A DNA stretch of 12,963 nt from Larix sibirica. Its lineage: Eukaryota > Streptophyta > Pinopsida > Pinales > Pinaceae. Positions within the stretch are counted from its first letter, which is position 1; each line of letters opens with the position of its first letter. The stretch is taken from assembly GCA_004151065.3 (NCBI GenBank), contig NWUY0304210516.1, positions 1 through 12,963 on the forward strand, given 5' to 3'. The position numbers and the translations under genes are program-made. Below, piece after piece: positions 1 to 9,142 of this stretch. Below the pieces are notes generated by a model. The model did not search any database, had not been told where the DNA came from, and worked only from the letters and a program-made list of their open reading frames with translations.

Positions 1-208
1 TGAGTTCTCACTCAGTAGCTTCAGCCACTTGTCTTTTCTTCTTGTGGGTCAGGAATCACTCATTCAATAACTATTTCATTTCTGCCCCCTTTGGTATCTT
101 TATTAATAAAAGAATAATCCATTACATTTGTTTTATTTTTTACTTCTTGTAAAAAATATTTAAAATAAAATATTCAAAAGTATTTAATAATAATTTATTA
201 AATCCCGG
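1..208. other. AT-rich flank without a gene
   Basis: No coding frame with protein-like composition is visible on either strand. The second half is extremely AT-rich, with runs of TATTTAAAATAAAATATTC type, and stops at a sharp change of composition near 209, where more GC- and CpG-containing sequence begins. That change is part of the reason for placing a possible LTR boundary there. It could also be the interior of a longer LTR that begins outside the window. Confidence 0.5.
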
Positions 209-1673
209 TGTATTACAGCAAGGGCATCATTTTCTAGGAGCTACGGAACCTACACGGGCATATCAACAAAGCTACGAAACAATACAAGAAATCTATAGGA
301 TTGGTTCGCCGAATCACTCGCGTTATTGAGCTATGGGCCAACCTTTAGGGTCCAATGTGGAGTTGCGAAACCAAGCGAAGCGGCGGGGCTTGGAGATTTA
401 ACTATGTTTTGCGTCCAGTTCCATTCCTCGTTTTCCAGCTGGGGACTCTTGTTCTTTTGCTAGAGCAAGGTTACAATCATCATATTGATTTGTCATTAAT
501 GCTCTCACTCTATTAGTTCATCCATGTGAAGAAGATCAAATCTCACAATGCAGACTATGATTAGAATATTGTTTCATATTTGTTACACCAATGAATGTTT
601 TTCCTTCATTATTGGCATCTCCTTGATTGTTGGGCAACAATTAGAGTATCTATTGTATGTATACAAGGAGATCGACCTCCTCCTGTGGGGGTTAGCCATA
701 GAATGATAGATTTGGAGCGCTCTTATTGTATTCAGAATTCTGTTATTTTATAAAAATATTGTTGTTGGTGTTTTTATGCACTGAATAGCTTTGTGTGATT
801 GAGTGGCTTATTCAACTCATGTCTTCGAAGGCAGTGCCCCCTTCAGAGGACAAGTGTTGATTGTAATTTAGTTTTGTATTTCTGTAAATTGCAATAGATT
901 GGTGTGCTTTATTTAATTCCTATTATAGTGATCAATTTGAGTTCTTTCTTGTTATTGCTTTGATTAGTTATCGATACATAGTGCTTGTCTCATGATATGG
1001 ATGTACACGTTTGGAGTGAGTAACTTCTTGGCAGTTGAAGTAGGGTTATGTGGATTCTGATTGATTTTATATGAATAGTTAATGTTGTTTGATTATAGAA
1101 ACTTGTAGGGTTCATATTGCGGATTTGAGAAGTAATGGTTCATCTATAATCCTTTCCTTTTTGTAAGAATAGTCAAGGTTGATTTCCTTTCTGTAGGTTA
1201 AAGTAGATATTGAATTATTTATGTAGATTAGATACAAATTTGTTTTCTCCTTTCAAAATTAATCTAGTTGGTTTGTTTCTTTTTGCAAAAGTAAATTAGA
1301 TTATTTGAGTTTCCTTTTGCAAAATTAAATAGGTGGTTTGGATAATTTCAGATTGATTGGTAAGGGCGTGTTATTGTTAGGAAAATGATTACTCTTGAGG
1401 TATGTTTGATTCTTTAAGTTAAAAATCATTCCTTTCTTTCTGTAGAGATAGTTGATTTAAAAATATCTTTTTGCCAAGACTATTACCTTCCTTCTGACTG
1501 AAGCTCCAACACACAGAAGTAATATTTCATGTTTAGAAGAACCATTAAAGTGCAGTGACTCACATGGATTTTTCCCGATAACTCATAAGTTCTCAGAATC
1601 CATGGTTTGATAATTAATGAACAATTCTCAATTGTTTTCTAAGTTATTAGAAGGTGATTGAAAAACCTCATCA
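209..1673 (+). mobile_element. Candidate 5' LTR of a Ty3/gypsy-type retrotransposon
   Basis: The 3' boundary is inferred from a CTCATCA end at 1673 that lies three bases before a primer-binding-site-like sequence, as is usual for LTR elements. The 5' boundary is weaker: a TG at 209-210 (TGTATTACAGC) would give TG...CA ends and a length of about 1.47 kb, within the range of long plant Ty3/gypsy LTRs. The first 230 bases are relatively CpG-rich (about 230-440) and the rest is T-rich on this strand. No coding frame is seen. A second LTR copy is not visible in the window, so the ends cannot be confirmed by comparison, and no target-site duplication can be tested. The LTR may in fact start before position 1. 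Confidence 0.4.
1153..1340 (+). repeat. Degenerate 30-35 bp tandem repeats inside the candidate LTR
   Basis: A pyrimidine-rich start of TTTCCTTTTGCAAAA type followed by TTAA, TAG and a GGTTTG-like end recurs at about 1153, 1183, 1244, 1276 and 1310. The last three copies are 32 and 34 bases apart and are the clearest; the earlier ones are more diverged. Internal tandem arrays are common in LTR U3 and leader regions of plant retrotransposons. Copy boundaries are approximate. Confidence 0.45.
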
Positions 1674-1676
1674 TTT

Positions 1677-1694
1677 TGGAGTCGTTGTCGAGGA
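1677..1694 (+). other. Primer binding site, tRNA-Asp type, degenerate
   Basis: The 18 bases from 1677 match the widespread plant Ty3/gypsy primer binding site complementary to the 3' end of tRNA-Asp (TGGCGCCGTTGCCGGGGA) at 14 of 18 positions. Three of the four differences are C-to-T or G-to-A transitions. It sits directly after a CA-ending LTR boundary and about 115 bases before the first gag ATG, which is the expected arrangement. Too degraded to prime efficiently if the element were still transcribed. The identification rests on recalled consensus, not on an alignment. Confidence 0.6.
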
Positions 1695-1807
1695 GCTGCC
1701 AAAGTCCTTGTAGCCCTAGTTGGTTGAATTAGTTTTGGGCGTGCGATTGCTTTAGTTGGATTGACTGATTTTCTTTTATGTGAAGCTTTTCATTATATTC
1801 ATGATTC

Positions 1808-3033
1808 ATGCGTAGAACTAGAGATCACACAGGTAGACTCGTGTATGCTTTTCAAATCCCCCAATAACTGAACCATACAAGGAGCTCAATAAGAAGAAGA
1901 GGTGCAAGGAGTGACAGCTCAAGGAAGAAATCACTTGTTGGAGAATTGGAGCATCCCATTAACCCTGTAGGAGGTACTGCTTCCTCAACTCAAGCATGGA
2001 TTGTTCCAATAAAAGAAGACCCTGCTAAGGGGGAACCTCATTTGATACACAAGGTAGCGAAGAACATGAGGTACCGGATTCACTAACTTCTGTAGAATCT
2101 ACAACTCTACAAGGGTTCAGGGACTTTTGGGAAGACATGGTAGGAGAAGAAGAAAACACTCCTACTGTGGAAGAGACGGTCACTTTCGAGTTTCCAATTC
2201 GAAACAAAGGGGCTACACTTACAGCACAAATGAAGAATATCCCTCATTCAGCACTGCCAAAATTCCATGGCATGGCCAACAAAGACCCAGACACATTTCT
2301 TCATAAGTTCGATGTTCTTTACAGAAGCTATGACTATGTCATCGATGCTAAGAAATTAAAGCTATTTCCAGCCACGCTGAAGAATGCAACTCTCTAATGG
2401 TTCATGGGGTTGGTTGGAGACAATATTTCGACATAGGTAGAAATGAAGAAGGATTTCCTAAAGAAGTATCAAGATTATTGCAAGAACAAAGATAGGAAAG
2501 AAGCAATATTCCGAATGTCACAAAATGAGGACGAAAGCCTAGAAGACTATGTGGAGAGATTCCTGTATAATCTGCAGAGGTCCAAACAGAGTACACTTGA
2601 GGAGGAGACATTGAAGATTCTTATGCTACATGGGATTAGAGATGATGGCATTGCAATTTTGAACTTAATAGGCTCATGATATATATACCAGTTGAAGTAT
2701 GGTGAGATTTGTGAACTCTGTAGACGATATTCAAGAAATGCCTCGAGATCAAGAGGAGGACCTCATGATCCACTAGCCAGAACATGCAAGACATATAGGG
2801 AGGGTATTACAAGGATGGATATTGGTAACTTATTGGAGGAATTCAAAATTGATATACTTAGTTCTTTGAGCTCCCAATTGGATGCATTCCAAGCCAAGAA
2901 GAGACAACAAGAAGAAGATCGAGCCTTAGCAATATTCTACCCTAAATGCAGAAAAAACCATCCCCTAAAGGATTGCTCGCTAGACAAGGTTGAAATATGT
3001 GGGATTGGTCAGCCTCCAAATGAGCCAAAATAG
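1808..3033 (+). pseudogene. gag: Ty3/gypsy retrotransposon gag, broken and 3'-truncated
   Basis: Translation begins at ATG 1808 (MRRTRDHTG) in one frame. It meets a stop at 1865-1867 and later residues (IRRRGARSDSSRKK, then PINPVGG) remain readable to the stop at 2084. Between 2029 and 2084 the coding sense shifts to another frame, which then runs to 3033 with in-frame stops at 2395, 2434, 2677 and 3031. The gag core is clear: ALPKFHGMANKDPDTFLHKF, a decayed WFMGL turn, DFLKKYQDYCKNKDRKEAIF and EDESLEDYVERFLY belong to the plant Retrotrans_gag family. A cysteine-rich tail with CRKNHPLKDCSLDKVEICGI resembles the C-x2-C...H...C metal-binding region that follows plant gag. Gag would form the virus-like particle of the element. 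No protease, reverse transcriptase or integrase follows, because the element is cut at about 3035 against an inverted LINE fragment. Not functional. Confidence 0.85.
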
Positions 3034-3044
3034 GAGGAGTTATG

Positions 3045-3683
3045 TTTGAAAGAAGATCTCGATCAAGTCTCTTGTAAATATGCTCTGACCCTTTCTTGAA
3101 AATTGTCCAAGTAAACCAAGGCTCGACATAATCCTACCTCCAACCTTCGTTGGGGTCATACAACCCATGGAAATCCTTCAAAGCTTTCCATGATTATTTC
3201 TCTCTAACAAATAGGCACATTAACAATGCTCTTTCTTTATCATCTTGACACACCTTGTTGAAATCCCCATATATAAGCCAAGGAGCATCAAGAAGATGAG
3301 TGATGATCCAGTGAAAGAATGGTTCATGCTCTATTGAGTCATTAAAAGGATAGGTGTTGCTTATGCCTAATAGTTCACCATCCAAATTGAGAAGAACCTA
3401 AACTAGTCTTTGCGATGGGTCATAACCACAATTAATAATAATGTTGGAAAAATATAGAGAGACCGTTATAAAAGGACCACCTTTCCCATTATAATCATTA
3501 TAAATTAAATATTTATCCCCTAACCAAGATATTGGCAATATGGTATGAAGCATAAAACCCTACAATTTTAACTTCTTGTAAACACATAATATGCATCCCA
3601 CCAAGAGAAGTTAATCATTGGTGGATAATATACTCTTTGTTAGGGTCATTCAAATCCCAAACATTTTGTGAAGCCGGTTTCAT
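3045..3683 (-). pseudogene. LINE endonuclease domain fragment
   Basis: Read on the minus strand from about 3683, the translation gives NVWDLNDPNKEYII, a stop, LTSLGGMHIMCLQEVKIVGF, then after frame changes GELLGISNTYPFNDSIE, DAPWLIYGDFNKV and, close to the end, a YKRLDRDLLSN segment. These are the ordered landmarks of the exonuclease-endonuclease-phosphatase domain of plant LINE-type non-LTR retrotransposons: the LQEVK metal-binding Glu, the GDFN motif (3257-3268) with catalytic Asp and Asn, and the KRLDR region. This enzyme nicks target DNA to prime reverse transcription. Stops at 3615-3617 (TGA where Trp is expected) and 3398-3400 (TAG where Trp is expected) and at least two frameshifts make it inactive. 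The C-terminal end of the domain and the whole reverse transcriptase that should follow are missing, since gag sequence begins there. Confidence 0.85.
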
Positions 3684-4090
3684 TACAAACCTTCAATGTC
3701 ATGCATCTCTACCTCATTATCTTTAACGTCCCAGGGAGTATGAAAGGAATTAGATGTAGGAGACAAGTTCAACCGAATGTCAACGACAATAGCTTCTCTA
3801 AGCCACCTTGACTAACTATTAACATCACAAATTGCTTCATTCTCCTACGAGTGCAAGAGTGGTGGAAAGGAGTGTGCTCTTCAATTTCCACCCCTTGTTG
3901 CATGAACCCAAAAGGAGCTTTACTAGCTATCTTAGCGGGTTGTCAACTGGAGCCCATGATGGATGTGGCCTTGGGGCTGAGAGCCTTGGGTGCCAGGTTT
4001 TCAGGGTAGAAACCTTGGTTGCGCCATTACATTTTTTTTACAAAGAATTTTAGTTTAGACACTTTTATTCACCCCAATTCATTGTAGGAG
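3684..4090 (-). pseudogene. LINE coding remnant upstream of the endonuclease domain
   Basis: On the minus strand, coding-like stretches continue upstream of the endonuclease fragment in changing frames: NQGFYPENLAPKALSPKATS, QPAKIASKAPFGFMQQGVEI, then ENEAICDVNS and SRWLREAIVVDIRLN. A TGG-to-TGA or TAG change would explain two of the stops. The composition and position suggest the linker between the gag-like ORF1 part and the endonuclease of the same LINE. I do not recognise a named domain here. The plus-strand open frame at 3832-4053 is taken as its shadow. Boundaries are approximate. Confidence 0.5.
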
Positions 4091-4339
4091 GAACTTGGGT
4101 GGGTAGGGTCATCTCTGGGTTAGTTTGGGTCATAAGTGGGTAATAACAAATACAATAGTTTTTGCTCTGACAAAAGAAGCAAGTGTTGGGCTAATTGATG
4201 TATCAGAGTGCCTGGTTGTGCACTTAGTTTCTTATTTGGATGAGCATGGATTCATTGAGGTCTTTGGAAAGATTAACCCTAATGAAAACCCTATGTTAAG
4301 GTCGAGGGTGAAAAAATTTCTTAGGACCATGGCCTAGAT
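4091..4339. other. Possible coding remnant of unclear strand
   Basis: The plus strand is open from 4125 to 4337 and reads like protein (VGLIDVSECLVVHLVSYLDE, then a basic RSRVKKFLRTMA end). The minus strand also has a mostly open frame, but with a less natural composition. It adjoins the upstream end of a minus-strand LINE remnant, so it may be more of that element or part of another one. I recognise no family. Confidence 0.25.
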
Positions 4340-6097
4340 AGTCCCCTAGGGGGTTAAAATCCACTTTATAGTTTCCCAAAAATTTACGGGGAGGATGGGG
4401 AAATTCCAAATTGGGCAAGCTAGCTAGGCAATTTTGTTAGTAAAAAGATCATGGGTTCATTTGAGAAAAACACCACAATAGTTTTAGAAATTTCAGTGCC
4501 TTTAAGCATGATTTCATGCACGTGGTTTAGGTCACTAAACTTAAAATTGAAATAACCCCTTTGTTATGCCGTGGGTATGGGTGTAAGGCTTCCCATGTGG
4601 CTCTCACACCTCTCAAATCCAATTTTGGATGGTGACTTCATATGCACCCTCTTAACAAATTAACCTAGAATGGAGCCCACCTAAATAAATTGTATAAATT
4701 ATCATAACTAGAATAAGAATATTCAACATCAGGCACGGCATCATTACCTTATGTTACTCCTTCAATACAGATTTGAAGGGAGTTTTGATGCCATTTATGC
4801 TCTCTAGACTAGTAGTAGTTCCAAAAAGTACAATGGATTTTTCACATGAGGTATATCCCCTCACCTTAAGACAAAAAGGTCACAACCTAATAGGACAATG
4901 AGGCTACAATCAGTTTCATAGTACTTGAACAAATGATTTACAACAACACAAAAATTCATGATCCCTTAGGCCATAGCTCTAACTCTAACTCTCTTCTTCT
5001 CCATAAGCAATTTTTTAGAACATTTATGGAGTAAATTAAAATGTGGGCATACTCAACCATTTTTTCATTGAAATTCTTCTCCAAATATGATAAGAATTTT
5101 GTTGGAAGTTATAGTTCCAATTGACTAATGGGAACTTTGACCATGAATGTTTGCTCATAGGGGTTTTAGTCCATTTTAAGAAGACCTGGATTTTGAAATT
5201 TCAAAAAAATAGTGTTTGAGGGCAGGTCTTTACATTTCCGAAAAAAATAGACTCACTAGAAAGGTTGAGTTTATCGACTTTTTAACTCACTCTTAATTAC
5301 ATGAGTGAACCATGATTTAAAACACATTATTTTAATACTTAAGGCCAGTTTGACCCATCGCCCCAACCCATATATTCTTAGGTTGTCTGTATGCTTTTTA
5401 GGAGTAAGTTTTAGACATTGTACCACCTCGTTCCTAATTGAAGGTGAATTTTAGTCTCACGATGAATTGTAGTCTTGTTAACCTTTTTCACTCCCTTGTA
5501 ACAAAAAGATACAATAACGATGATTATAAGAATTGTAAGTTTTAGTAAAAGTTATGGTTAAATTTATATTAATTAGGGTTTTAGGGATTCAAGATTATAG
5601 AAATAGGGGTGATATAGGTTATGCGCCGAAGGGTTAAGTTATATTGGTATAGGGGTTAAATATTATACTAAGGTAGAGTTATATGGGTTAGAGGTTACAA
5701 GGTTTACATTAGGGGTTAACGTTACATTAGCATTGATGTTATGATTCATATTAGGGATGATGATTGATATTAAGGGTTATGGGTTATATTAGTACATGGC
5801 AATCATGCTCCCTTTCTACATGGGGTTTGTCTAATGTGGCTATTGCTTATATTGAATATTAGGGGTAGCCTTTGGGTTGATTATTTAATATAGAAAAGTG
5901 GGTTGTAAATGCAACCTCCACAAGCAAGTCCAAATAAAAAGGTGTGTTGGCACCAACCAAAACACCCATTCACATAGAGTCTACATGAGATTGTCCACAA
6001 ACATAAAAAACAAAGGATAATCATCCAAATATATAAAAATTAGGGAGTAACCACACTAATTGTAAGAGGAGGTTGGTTGATAATTTATGGCAGGGCC
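4340..6097. other. Long AT-rich stretch with no recognisable gene
   Basis: Six-frame reading shows only short frames without protein-like motifs. The DNA is AT-rich and there are no clear tRNA or rRNA signatures. The one structured part is a G-biased, loosely repetitive section around 5560-5790, listed separately. This is the spacer between the two LINE fragments and is probably decayed transposon sequence too old to identify by eye. Confidence 0.6.
5560..5790 (+). repeat. G-biased degenerate repeats with telomere-like motifs
   Basis: GGGTT, AGGGGTTA and GGGTTATATTAG-like words recur about a dozen times with irregular spacing. TTAGGGTTTTAGGG at about 5573-5586 contains two units close to the plant telomere repeat TTTAGGG. 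Later copies are separated by ATATT-rich spacers, so this is not a clean telomere tract. It may be a decayed interstitial telomere-like repeat or simply a low-complexity minisatellite. Confidence 0.4.
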
Positions 6098-6744
6098 CTA
6101 ACTTGGGACATGAGGGTCAACATCAATAGGTTGCAATGGGTCCCTCCCATTGGTAGAAGGCTTTGCAGGCTTGGGACCCTGTGATATGGCAGGAGGTGTC
6201 ATTAGGAATTGCTTGTTGTTGTATGGTGGGCTTGAGGGATATTTCTGACTATACTTGAGCCTCTCTCCCACATGCCAACTTACATGGTGGTGGGGCCTAT
6301 TATGGTGGGAAATTGAAAAACCATGCCCCCTTGGTGGGCTAGCTTGGCCACAAGGGCCATATGAGCTATTTGGGTTAGGAGGGTCAAGTGGCACTTTGTG
6401 CATGATGCACGAGGCTCCATTCCAATACTCAAGCAACTATTGTAAATGCTCCATCTCAAGCTATACTTTACGTGTATGTGATGTGATCTACATTGATAGG
6501 TTGACACATATTAGTGTGCCATCTTACCAAAAAAATCCTTTCGATGAGACATTTGCATAAAGAAAAAATCATTTATTTTCTTCCAACGGAAATAGAGGTT
6601 CTCAACTCTGATAAGCATCCATGCCACACAAGATTTTCAATGGCTCGAGGCATGTAGTCACCTAACAAGGTAGCCCACCACGAAATGGAGGCTAGGAGAT
6701 ATTGTTGGCATAGGCACTAAACCTAGTCCCAGGGGACCTTGGAG
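6098..6744 (-). pseudogene. LINE C-terminal tail with His/Pro-rich open frame
   Basis: After the zinc-binding domain the minus strand remains coding-like: ASISWWATLLGDYMPRAIEN, then NLYFRWKKINDFFFMQMSHR and, in another frame, a stop-free 112-codon stretch (6436-6098) rich in Pro, His, Asn and Ser (for example HHNRPHHHVSWHVGERLKY). It ends at a stop near 6098. I assign it to the LINE by position and continuity; I recognise no named domain. A second overlapping minus frame (6507-6280) is partly open because of a frameshift near 6440. Confidence 0.5.
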
Positions 6745-6974
6745 AGAGGGCATAATCATAAGAGATGCTTAAGTGTTTCAAATCTCCCACATTGGGGACA
6801 ACATGGGTTTGACACACCCATGCAAGTTAATCTCTTATCTAAGAAGAGGTCCGCCACAACTAACCATTCGGTAAATAATGTTTTTTGGGGTTTTGATGTT
6901 GGTTTCCAAATATTGTGAAGTCTTAATAACCAATTTTTATGTTTGAAATTCAACATCCAAAGTTTGTTTGACAA
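6745..6974 (-). pseudogene. LINE zinc-binding domain (zf-RVT type), broken
   Basis: A 72-codon open frame ends in CCPQCGRFETLKHLL, then a TGA at 6756-6758, then LCPLS. The C-x2-C ... H-x3-C spacing with a Trp expected at the stop matches the zf-RVT domain at the end of plant LINE ORF2 proteins (CPxCxxxxETxxHLFxxCP). The more N-terminal part, with WLLRLHNIWKP and LTCMGVSNP, also fits that domain. It lies about 1.1 kb after the reverse transcriptase in the same element. Confidence 0.75.
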
Positions 6975-7439
6975 ACTTTAAAGGATGAGTTTGGAGTAGA
7001 GACATTTGTAACCCATGGTCAATGCATATATAGAGAAAGTTGTTGCATTTCCCTAATGCTAGTGTTTCCACCAAGATTAAGGCGTAGGGGGGAAAGCTTT
7101 ATCACCATATTATTTGGAATGAGCCCCTATACATGATCCAAGATGAATTTATCAACACCAACTAGCATACATTTCCACTTAACCTTGGACAAAGGAAACC
7201 AAGATTTGGATGGGTCATCCAAAAGATCAATGACAAACCAAATGCCATTCCTGAAGAGCTGTAAAGTCAAGAACCAAGAGGATTGATCTAATGGCTTCCT
7301 CTAAAAAATAATCAAAGACAACCACCAAAGACAATGATCATTGAATGACAGGTTGAACTGGACAAACAACTCCTTCCAAGGGTTTCACGGTTTCCCAAGC
7401 CTTCTAAATGCTTTGAACAACAAAAAAAGTACTACATAT

Positions 7440-8102
7440 CTTAACATGAGATCAAGGAGTGAGAAAAATGTTTTGTAGAGAGATCCCCACCATGGACACT
7501 TTCCAAGCGACAAACCCTACCAAATTCCATGCCTTGGATGGACCTTCTAGTCTCCCTTACCTTCCATAGCTCAAATCGTTTGGTATAAAGTCTTCTGCTT
7601 GAATCCTTGTTTGAATAATACCCATGGCACCAAAATCTCATGGAGTGTAGCTAGGCTTCCAATAAACTCTTTGAATTTCCCTTTTGTCAACGTTGGCCAA
7701 TAGAAAATTCTCAAGGGACTCTTTTAAACATGAACATGTTGCTTTGGGGGGAACACAACAAGAGGATTAGTATACAAGAGTCATTGCGAGGCTTTTGGTG
7801 CAAATCTAGAATTTGGCTACTAGTCCTAAGGGCTTAGTGATCCATTTGTTTACCTTCTCCTTAATGTATTGCACAACCACTTCTTAAATATCCTTGGGTG
7901 ACACCTAGAAGGAAAAGGGCATGCCCATAAATTTGTAGACTTGGATTGATTGGATCCATAACCAATTTTGGGAGGCCAACCAGGTTAACATGGGCCATTG
8001 GCTTTGTTTGTAAGATTGCATTTTAACCCATCGAATGTTTAATCTCTAGGTCACACATAAGGTGTCCAAACACTCCATGGATGTCTGAGCCTAACAAGAA
8101 GT
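7440..8102 (-). pseudogene. LINE connection/thumb region after reverse transcriptase
   Basis: The minus strand gives VYKFMGMPFSF, a TAG, VSPKDI, EVVVQYIKEKVNKWITKPLG, then a TAG, ICTKSLAMTLVY and SSCCVPPKATCSCL. This matches the plant LINE pattern YLGxPxG...I..K...W....LSxAGRxxLxxxVLxxxxxY that follows the polymerase. A further piece (about 7441-7641) retains coding composition but no clear motif. Reading frames change at least once within it. Confidence 0.7.
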
Positions 8103-8745
8103 CTAGTCCTTTGAGTTTGTCAAGAAGGTGTCATTAGCAAAATGACCATTAACAAATTCCCTAGAGTCTAGTTCTAATAGAGAAATCCCTTGAATTACAC
8201 CCAAACTGACCTTATATCCAAGTAAATAGGTAAGAGCTCCATTGATCAACACATAGAAGTATGGGGCCAAGGGGTGTCCGTCTCTAATAGATTGAAAAGC
8301 TCGACCTCCTTGGAATAACATATGTTAATAATAAGCCAACAAGAGGCATCCACGAATAAGGTTTCAATGTTGTTGATAAAGAATGGAGCAAACCTTAGAG
8401 CATGAAGCATTAGTGGAATGAAGGACTACTCTACCCAATTACATGGCTTTTCAAAACCAAATCTTATGAACAAGGCGTCAAGGCTGGTCGACCTGACCCA
8501 CTATGTGTCCTCTCATATTGCAATAACTTTATCTAGAATATATCTCTTCCAAATGAATTGGGTCTGAGTAAGGTGAATAACCTTGGGAGATTGTGCTTGA
8601 TATGCAAAACCATAGCTTTGGTTATAATTTTATAGGATGTGTTATGTAGAGTGATGGGTCTCAAATTGGTAATAATCTCTAGATCTCGTGCTTTAGGTGG
8701 GGCTCAGGGTTTTGGTGAATTAGAATTCCACAATGCATAGTTCAA
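8103..8745 (-). pseudogene. LINE reverse transcriptase domain (RVT_1), degraded
   Basis: From about 8745 the translation shows ARDLEIITNLRPITLHNTSY followed by KIITKAMVLHIKHNLPRL. A frame change leads to RYILDKVIAI, then GFEKPCNWVE, a TAG in place of Trp, FAPFFINNIETLFVDASC and, after another frame change, SIRDGHPLAPYFYVLINGAL and EFVNGHFANDTFLT. These are the conserved blocks of plant LINE reverse transcriptases (RPI-L-N-YKI, D-x-EKA, G-x-RQGDPL-P, FADD). The catalytic FADD box reads FAND (8130-8141), so one of the two metal-binding aspartates is lost, and the upstream catalytic Asp (DFEKA) reads GFEKP. Together with the frameshifts this makes the domain inactive. Confidence 0.88.
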
Positions 8746-9142
8746 GGGATAAAAGAGGAAGGGGCATAAGTCTATTTTGTAGATATACTAAGAAAAGGTT
8801 AAGTGTGTTGAACATTGAAAAACACTCCAATTTCTATCTTTCCAATGTGAGGTTTGATGGGTTGGATTCTGTTACCAAACATTTTGAATGGGGGAACCAT
8901 TTTACATGAAAGGCTAAACTTGCATTTTAGATTGTTTAGATGTTCCTTTGGAAGTTTAATGCGGTCAAATGGTTTTCTTTGTAATGGTGGCAACTTGGAA
9001 ATTTCTTGGGTTGTTAATGTGGATCCGATAACACCATAACAACATCCAAACTATCATTGTTTTGAAGGATGCATGGAAGGACATTAATAAGAATGTTTCC
9101 TTGATCATAATAACGTATGTGAACCTTGATAAATAATTTCTT
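8746..9142. other. Unassigned sequence between LINE fragment and SINE-like element
   Basis: Both strands have frames of 60-65 codons here (minus 8993-8799, plus 8854-9039), largely mirror images of each other. Neither shows a motif I recognise, and the LINE reverse transcriptase similarity fades just above 8745. It could be the highly diverged region between endonuclease and reverse transcriptase of the same LINE, or unrelated DNA. Confidence 0.35.

Larger units (their letters stand above)
6098..8745 (-). pseudogene. 5'-truncated LINE: reverse transcriptase to C-terminal tail
   Basis: Read from high to low coordinates the minus strand carries, in the correct LINE order, reverse transcriptase, connection region, zinc-binding domain and a C-terminal tail over about 2.65 kb. 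No endonuclease is found upstream of the reverse transcriptase, so this copy is 5'-truncated, the usual result of incomplete target-primed reverse transcription. At least five frameshifts and numerous stops are present. Most readable stops lie where Trp or Gln is expected: 8513-8515, 8426-8428, 7905-7907, 7806-7808 and 6756-6758. No poly(A) tail is obvious at the 3' end near 6098. The element cannot encode an active enzyme. Confidence 0.85.

Noticed and set aside
2025-2611. Minus-strand frames over the gag region
   Set aside because: They are shadows of the plus-strand gag, whose residues match a known family.
5895-5965. Short inverted repeats such as GTGGGTTG...CAACCTCCAC
   Set aside because: Arms are short and imperfect, with no flanking duplication to suggest a MITE.
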